Source: CAUZEO01 sp963578625 (GTDB lineage Bacteria > Verrucomicrobiota > Kiritimatiellia > SLOV01). From it: a stretch of 9,615 nt of DNA. A program made the translations under genes and the position numbers. Under the pieces are notes generated by a model, which saw only the letters and a list, made by a program, of their open reading frames with translations, did not search any database and was not told where the DNA came from. The stretch lies in NCBI GenBank assembly GCA_963578625.1, contig CAUZEO010000204.1, positions 1 through 9,615 of the forward strand, read 5' to 3'. Shown in pieces: positions 6,304-9,615 of this stretch. Positions within the stretch are counted from its first letter, which is position 1. Every line of letters begins with the position of its first letter.

Positions 6304-6869
6304 TGGACTACCTCATTGTTCCTTCCCTTTCCACGGGCGCGCAAAATCTGTTTCGCCCGATTTTCGGTCTGGGTTGGCTTGGGTTGTACTTTGTTTTTTT
6401 TCACTTGCCGGATGTTCTGCTTTTTCTGCACAGGTTTTACGCCGCGAGGCGGATTTTTCTTCGGAGGCGGTTTCTGGGCACTTTCCTTAAGCTCCATCGT
6501 AGCCGACATGCCGTCTTTACTCAACGTGGCAACCTCTTCGACAATGTCCGCGGAGAGCAGTTCGATCCCATCCACGGCTGCGCCGCCAAGTGAAACCATG
6601 ACCGTTTTCATATTTTTGAGATCCCACAGCGAGGCTTGGATCGGTTCCCCTTCCGTCTGTGCTACCGAGTAAAGGCGGTAACTTTCCGCCCAGGGCGGCG
6701 CTTCCGCCGCGGGTGGCGGCGGAGGCTTTTCCGGCTCCGGCGGCGGTTCACCAAACGGCTTTCGCTCCAGGATGATCTGATATCGCGCGAATCCGTCCGC
6801 TGTCGTTGCCGCGACTGACCCGGTCGCGGTCGCCAGCACAACCATCAATGTTAAGAGAATTTGGCCCAT
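6300..6869 (-). CDS. Exported GspC/PilP-like protein, first gene of a tandem pair
   Basis: 189 residues. The signal peptide MGQILLTLMVVLATATGSVAA ends in a good SPase I site (SVA-A, about residue 20). GFARYQIILERKPFG-x-PPPEP (26-46) matches the downstream paralogue almost residue for residue, and the two genes share the 14-base string CCAAACGGCTTTCG at this place (6751-6764 and 6158-6171, plus-strand reading). A Pro-rich spacer (47-59) leads to a beta-rich domain (SYRLYSVAQTEGEPIQASLWD, VMVSLGGAAVDGIELLSADIVEEVATLSKD, ATMELK) similar to GspC/PilP homology regions. The C-terminus is Pro/Lys/Arg-rich and probably disordered. It is transcribed first from the promoter at 6906-6934 and overlaps the next gene by four bases. 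In GspC the domain links the inner-membrane platform to the secretin. Here the anchor is replaced by a signal peptide, so a different topology is likely. Function is inference. Confidence 0.72.
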   Translation of the reverse strand: MGQILLTLMVVLATATGSVAATTADGFARYQIILERKPFGEPPPEPEKPPPPPAAEAPPWAESYRLYSVAQTEGEPIQASLWDLKNMKTVMVSLGGAAVDGIELLSADIVEEVATLSKDGMSATMELKESAQKPPPKKNPPRGVKPVQKKQNIRQVKKNKVQPKPTQTENRAKQILRARGKGRNNEVVQ

Positions 6870-6905
6870 TTTTCTTACATAATCTCTCAGTACGGCATCA
6901 GTTGG

Positions 6906-6934
6906 ATCGTACTGGGATCATGATCTTTCGTCAA
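6906..6934 (-). promoter_or_regulatory. Sigma70-type promoter for the GspC/PilP-like pair
   Basis: Minus-strand TTGACG (6934-6929, 5/6) and TACGAT (6911-6906, 4/6) are separated by 17 bases. RNA would start near 6899, about 30 bases before the ATG at 6869. The ribosome binding site is weak (GAGAG some 12-16 bases upstream). Confidence 0.55.
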
Positions 6935-6977
6935 ACCGCCCGTCGGTGTACCATCACGCCTGCTTTTCAAAGTAGAC

Positions 6978-7790
6978 ATGGATCACGACCCAAACGTTGT
7001 AAAAAGCCTCCAGAATTCCCGGATTAAGGAGATTACGAAGCTACGGAAGCGCTCCTGCAGGGATGAACGGGGCGTCCTCGTCATCGAGGGATATCGTGAA
7101 GTATTCCGAGCGTTGGAAAATAGACATCCGGTGCACGATCTCTATTTTTGCCCGGAGTTCTTTCAGGGAGAGAATGAACCGGCCCTGCTGCAGCGCGCAC
7201 GCGATGCAGGGTGCCGGTTGATCGAGTGTTCCGCCCCCGTATTCGAGAAAATCGCCTACCGCGATCGCCCGGAGGGGCTGCTGGCGCTCGGCAGTCAGGT
7301 CGGGAGAGAATTGTCCGATATGCCGCGCCGCGCCGATTCTCTCTTTCTCGTGGCCGAAGCAATAGAGAAGCCCGGGAATCTCGGATCTATCCTGCGCTCC
7401 GCCGACGCTGCCGGTGCGTCGGGAGTCATTGTCTGTGACCCCAGGACCGATCTCAACAACCCGAACACAGTTCGCGCAAGCATCGGCACCCTGTTTGCCG
7501 TTCCGGTCGCCCAGGCCGACACGCCGGGCACGATCGATTGGTTGAAAAATAATAATATTCGGATCATCATTGCCTCCCCGGATGCGGCGCGAAACTACAC
7601 CCACATCGATCTGCGCGGTCCAGTAGCCCTCGTCGTAGGTACTGAACAACTCGGGCTCAGTAAAAGCTGGATCGATCATGCCGATGAATCAGCAATGATT
7701 CCTATGTACGGTCAAGTGGACTCCCTGAACGTGGCAAACGCCGCCACCCTTCTCCTCTTCGAAGCCGTCCGCCAGCGGAATAGTAAGTAG
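6978..7790 (+). CDS. SpoU/TrmH-family RNA 2'-O-methyltransferase
   Basis: SAM-dependent methyltransferase with a deep trefoil knot that modifies the ribose 2'-OH of rRNA or tRNA. It has 270 residues. The N-terminal part (IKEITKLRKRSCRDERGVLVIEG, 16-38) is the substrate-binding domain usual in 23S rRNA-type members (TsnR/RlmB-like). The three SpoU motifs are present: EKPGNLGSILRSADAAGA (130-147, with the catalytic Arg and the Asn), VALVVGTEQLGLS (216-228) and IPMYGQVDSLNVANAATLLLFE (241-262, SAM binding). No good Shine-Dalgarno precedes the ATG at 6978, but the sequence right after it fits the family, so the start is kept. The gene lies divergently from the GspC-like pair. Target nucleotide unknown. 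Subfamily resolution (RlmB, TrmH, TsnR) needs alignment. Confidence 0.93.
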   Translation: MDHDPNVVKSLQNSRIKEITKLRKRSCRDERGVLVIEGYREVFRALENRHPVHDLYFCPEFFQGENEPALLQRARDAGCRLIECSAPVFEKIAYRDRPEGLLALGSQVGRELSDMPRRADSLFLVAEAIEKPGNLGSILRSADAAGASGVIVCDPRTDLNNPNTVRASIGTLFAVPVAQADTPGTIDWLKNNNIRIIIASPDAARNYTHIDLRGPVALVVGTEQLGLSKSWIDHADESAMIPMYGQVDSLNVANAATLLLFEAVRQRNSK

Positions 7791-7809
7791 CACGGGTATC
7801 CGACCCGTG
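7791..7809. terminator. Hairpin between the SpoU gene and the tRNA
   Basis: CACGGGT (7791-7797) and ACCCGTG (7803-7809) form a perfect 7-bp GC-rich stem with the 5-base loop ATCCG, one base after the SpoU stop and 38 bases from the tRNA 3' end. A terminator for either direction is likely by position. Neither side has a clear T-run, so efficient intrinsic termination is not shown. Confidence 0.45.
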
Positions 7810-7847
7810 TAGCGGAGCTCAACCAGAACCAAGGAAGTAGAGAAAGC

Positions 7848-7937
7848 TGGCGGAGGGGGAGGGATTCGAACCCCCGGTACCCGTGAAGGTACACATGATT
7901 TCGAGTCATGCGCATTCGACCACTCTGCCACCCCTCC
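7848..7937 (-). tRNA. tRNA-Ser(CGA), CCA encoded
   Basis: Minus-strand transcript of 90 bases including CCA. The acceptor stem GGAGGGG (7937-7931) pairs with CCCCTCC (7858-7852), with G73 at 7851 and CCA at 7850-7848. The D-arm region reads GGCAGAGTGG. The anticodon stem CATGA/TCATG carries the loop CTCGAAA, so the anticodon is CGA (7903-7901), reading the serine codon UCG. A long class II variable arm (GTACCTTCACGGGTACC) is present, typical of serine tRNAs. The T arm GGGGGTTCGAATCCCTC is standard. Open frames drawn across it on this strand are artefacts. Confidence 0.97.
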
Positions 7938-7962
7938 ATGGGGAAAACTAAGGGCACTGGAG

Positions 7963-7991
7963 AATGTAGCTGGATCGGCCCTCTCCTGCAA
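7963..7991 (-). promoter_or_regulatory. Possible promoter for tRNA-Ser
   Basis: Minus-strand TTGCAG (7991-7986) and TACATT (7968-7963) are 17 bases apart, so RNA would start near 7956, 19 bases upstream of the mature 5' end. The match is only 3/6 and 4/6, so this is a position-based guess. Confidence 0.35.
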
Positions 7992-7995
7992 CCCC

Positions 7996-8005
7996 GCGAT
8001 ATCGC
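7996..8005. promoter_or_regulatory. 10-bp palindrome in a divergent intergenic region
   Basis: GCGATATCGC is a perfect palindrome lying between the tRNA and the AraC-MGMT gene, 48 bases before the ATG at 8053 and next to the -35 of the tRNA promoter candidate. It could be an operator. A chance EcoRV-containing palindrome is possible. Confidence 0.25.
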
Positions 8006-8052
8006 AGCAAGATTCGGGTGGATGCTCGAACGTCGTGGGGTAAAGTAGCCGC

Positions 8053-8913
8053 ATGCCTTCGGACTACCACCGCATCGAGAGCGCCATTGCCTGGATTTGT
8101 GAGAACCGGGCCCAGCAACCATCGCTCCACGAACTGGCCCGACACCTGGGTCTCAGCTCCTTTCATACGCAACGGCTCTTTAGCAGGTGGGCCGGCGTCA
8201 GCCCCAAGCGGTTTCTTCAATACCTCACCGCGACACATGCAAAGTCATTGCTTATGCGCTCCGATTCGGTGATGGACGCATCGCTGAACGCCGGGCTCAG
8301 CGGCCCGGGAGGTTTGCACGATCTGCTGGTTGCGATTGATGGGGTGACACCCGGCGAATACCGGACGATGGGGCCGCATCTCCGAATCCATTACGGCATT
8401 CACGAATCCCCCTTTGGACACTGCCTGATCGCGTGCACGGAACGCGGTCTATGCGCGATGCATTTTTTGTCTGATCGTCTCGATGAGGATCCAGTAGACA
8501 AACTGCGTAGCGCGTGGCCCCGCGCTGAATTGGAGGAGGCTCCCTCCATCACCCAGCGCTTTTGTGATCTGGCATTTCCCCGAAAGGAAGCGGGCAAGAA
8601 ATGCGCCGTGAATCTAATGGTGCAAGGGACGAATCTTCAAATCAAAATATGGGAAGCGTTACTGCGGATTCCGCCGGGTCGTGCCGTCACCTATCGTACC
8701 GTTGCGGAGTCCGTGGGAAGTCCTCGCGCTGCGCGTGCAGTGGGCAACGCGGTTGCGGCAAACTCGATCGCTTACCTGATTCCCTGCCACCGCGTCATTC
8801 GCGCCAACGGAGTGGTCGGAAATTACCGCTGGGGACAAGAACGGAAGCGGGCAATGTTGGGATGGGAAGCGGCGCAGGCGGTTCAGGGCTTGGATGAGAA
8901 TTTCAAGGGTTGA
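8053..8913 (+). CDS. AraC-type regulator fused to O6-methylguanine-DNA methyltransferase (Ada-like, lacking the N-terminal zinc domain)
   Basis: 286 residues. Residues about 5-105 are an AraC-type DNA-binding domain with two helix-turn-helix units (SLHELARHLGLSSFHTQRLFSRWAGVSPKRFLQYL, then SVMDASLNAGLSGPGGLHDLLVAIDGVTPGEYR). The rest is a full MGMT domain with a ribonuclease-like N-part (110-180) and the alkyl-acceptor part. That part contains LQIKIWEALLRIPPGRAVTYRTVAESVG, then RAARAVGNAVAANSIAYLIPCHRV with active cysteine C245 (IPCHRV), and GVVGNYRWGQERK. E. coli Ada carries an extra N-terminal Cys4 domain that repairs methylphosphotriesters and switches on transcription. It is absent here, so the protein probably repairs O6-alkylguanine directly, and any regulatory role would depend on another signal. 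The start has only a weak GGGGT upstream. Confidence 0.93.
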   Translation: MPSDYHRIESAIAWICENRAQQPSLHELARHLGLSSFHTQRLFSRWAGVSPKRFLQYLTATHAKSLLMRSDSVMDASLNAGLSGPGGLHDLLVAIDGVTPGEYRTMGPHLRIHYGIHESPFGHCLIACTERGLCAMHFLSDRLDEDPVDKLRSAWPRAELEEAPSITQRFCDLAFPRKEAGKKCAVNLMVQGTNLQIKIWEALLRIPPGRAVTYRTVAESVGSPRAARAVGNAVAANSIAYLIPCHRVIRANGVVGNYRWGQERKRAMLGWEAAQAVQGLDENFKG

Positions 8914-9306
8914 AGGACCAAACTCTCGTCGTTGGCTGAGGGAACGCTGTTTTTCAAACTTTGGCGTGAACTTCATCGCAAACTATGGCGAGACAAACTA
9001 CCTCGAGAACGTGGCCTTCGGCGGTCTCCGCTTCGCTCCGGCTGTCGTGAACTACTTCGCCTTGGCTGTTTTCGAGTGTTCGATGTAGTTCGACAAAGTT
9101 CACCAGACAGTTCGTTTCGGTTCGGTTCACTACCGCCGAAGGCCACGTTCACGGGGTCGTTAGAAAGCACCGAAAAGTGCTCTTAAGCGCTATTCCTGTC
9201 GGACCATGGGATTTTGACCATTTGGAAGTCCAAGCTCCCGAAGCCGACGGCGGACCGTGGTTCTTGCTTCACACTATCCGTCCCTCCCGAGTAGTCTACG
9301 CCCGTC
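8914..9306. other. Gene-free stretch of 393 bases with an inverted repeat
   Basis: No supportable gene lies between the AraC-MGMT stop and the peptidase start. The central part is the inverted-repeat element at 8996-9161. To its right, AGCAC-CGAAAA-GTGCT (9167-9182) could form a small 5-bp hairpin. I found no convincing promoter for the peptidase. Several short open frames run across both arms of the repeat on both strands, which I attribute to the repeat itself. Confidence 0.6.
8996..9161. repeat. Long imperfect inverted repeat, about 166 bp, candidate hairpin or recombination-site-like element
   Basis: Left arm 8996-9025 and right arm 9132-9161 are 30 bases each and match at 27 of 30 positions when one is reverse-complemented. 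The inner 19 bases of each arm (GAACGTGGCCTTCGGCGGT at 9007-9025, and its complement at 9132-9150) are identical. The three differences lie in the outer 11 bases. The ends are AAC and GTT. Inside, TGTC-GT-GAACTAC (9043-9055) can pair with GTAGTTCGACA (9085-9095) leaving a two-base bulge, so the whole can fold into a two-part hairpin with a loop of about 29 bases. AAC...GTT ends and a folded single strand recall integron attC sites. However, the right core GTTAGAA and left core GACAAAC only partly fit GTTRRRY and RYYYAAC, and the element is longer than usual. A dispersed genomic repeat or small non-autonomous element fits equally. Confidence 0.7.
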
Positions 9307-9615
9307 ATGGATACCACCCCAGAACTGATGCAGGTCCGTCCGTATGGTTCCTGGCCTTCCTCGATTACATCGGAGTTGATGGTTGAGGACGCGATTCATA
9401 TCGGACAGGTCAAGACGGACGGCGACTGCGTTTACTGGATCGAAGGGCGGCCCTCTGAACAAGGGCGAAGCGTGCTGGTGCGGCGCGGTCCCGATGCCCG
9501 TTGCGAAGACATTACGCCTCCTGATTTCAGTGTTCGTACCCGCGCGCATGAGTATGGAGGAGGTGACTTCTTTGTTCACCATGGGATCATCTTTTTCTCC
9601 AATGACAAAGACCAG
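9307..9615 (+). CDS. S9-family (prolyl oligopeptidase-like) peptidase, N-terminal part (3' end outside window)
   Basis: The frame is open from ATG 9307 to the window end (103 residues). It reads MDTTPELMQVRPYGSWPSSI, then VYWIEGRPSEQGRSVLVRR, EDITPPDFSVRTRAHEYGGG and IIFFSNDKDQ. This is the usual start of the beta-propeller domain of dipeptidyl aminopeptidase/acylaminoacyl-peptidase-like S9 enzymes, in which YGSWxSPI, WxExRPxExGR, VRTRVHEYGGG and FSNxxDQ are strongly conserved. The catalytic alpha/beta-hydrolase domain lies downstream and is not seen. No clear Shine-Dalgarno precedes the ATG, and the internal ATG at 9328 is an alternative start. Such enzymes cleave peptides in the cytoplasm or periplasm. 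No signal peptide is visible, so a cytoplasmic location is likely. Confidence 0.87.
   Translation, partial: MDTTPELMQVRPYGSWPSSITSELMVEDAIHIGQVKTDGDCVYWIEGRPSEQGRSVLVRRGPDARCEDITPPDFSVRTRAHEYGGGDFFVHHGIIFFSNDKDQ

Noticed and set aside
7041..7679. 212-residue minus-strand open frame
   Set aside because: Mirror frame of the SpoU methyltransferase, which has all three family motifs.
7689..8122. Two long minus-strand open frames across the tRNA (containing GGVAEWSNAHDSKSC and EGWQSGRMRMTRNH)
   Set aside because: These strings are translations of a serine tRNA in two frames. They are a well-known source of false proteins. The tRNA structure explains the sequence fully.
8894..9088. 64-residue plus-strand frame with protein-like end (NFGVNFIANYGETNYLENV)
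   Set aside because: It starts inside the MGMT gene and ends in the inverted repeat, and no ribosome binding site is seen. The other arm of the repeat reads N-V-A-F-G-G on the opposite strand, so the similarity comes from the repeat. A decayed gene cannot be fully excluded.
8996..9161. Firm call as an integron attC site
   Set aside because: The core sites fit the consensus only in part, the arms are too perfect in the middle, the length is above the usual range, and no integrase or cassette array is visible. Kept only as one possibility.
1..9615. CRISPR array, insertion sequence, prophage or defence genes
   Set aside because: No regularly spaced direct repeats, transposase or integrase motifs, or toxin-antitoxin pairs were found on either strand.

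Overview
The window looks like an ordinary chromosomal stretch from a Gram-negative bacterium of moderately high GC. Evidence for this is two exported proteins with cleavable-type signal peptides, a candidate lipoprotein, a membrane-anchored tetratricopeptide-like protein, a prepilin peptidase, and a tRNA with encoded CCA. I cannot name the phylum from sequence alone. The secreted proteins carrying the YQII-x2-RKPFG-x-PPPEP motif and the CpXC protein remind me of uncultured PVC-type or related environmental lineages (Kiritimatiellota/Lentisphaerota-like), but this is a guess. No phage, insertion sequence, CRISPR array or defence operon is visible.

Layout, left to right. Positions 1-395 hold the C-terminal part of shikimate dehydrogenase (aroE). 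Its stop codon overlaps by four bases the start of a prepilin peptidase (392-1258). A cold-shock protein (1350-1559) with a very strong ribosome binding site follows, then a membrane-anchored TPR-like protein of the YfgM/TPR_21 type (1730-2392). A zinc-ribbon CpXC-domain protein (2401-3111, minus) converges on it. A small NYN/YacP-like candidate nuclease with a basic tail (3289-3876, plus) has the best sigma70-type promoter of the window. Hypoxanthine phosphoribosyltransferase (3888-4472, minus) is next, divergent from a candidate lipoprotein with an Ig-like C-terminal domain (4658-5416, plus).

Two tandem, overlapping minus-strand genes follow (5422-6303 and 6300-6869). They encode related exported Pro/Lys-rich proteins that share an N-terminal motif and a small beta-rich domain that reads like the homology region of GspC/PilP. 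A divergent SpoU/TrmH-family RNA methyltransferase (6978-7790), tRNA-Ser(CGA) (7848-7937, minus) and an AraC-MGMT fusion DNA repair protein (8053-8913) follow. The gene-free stretch 8914-9306 holds a long imperfect inverted repeat (8996-9161). The window ends inside the N-terminal part of an S9-family (prolyl oligopeptidase-like) peptidase starting at 9307.

Most genes are unrelated housekeeping functions. The one functional thread is pilus or type II secretion: a prepilin peptidase and, 4-5 kb away, a two-gene operon of GspC/PilP-like proteins. The two least explained items are that operon and the inverted-repeat element at 8996-9161.
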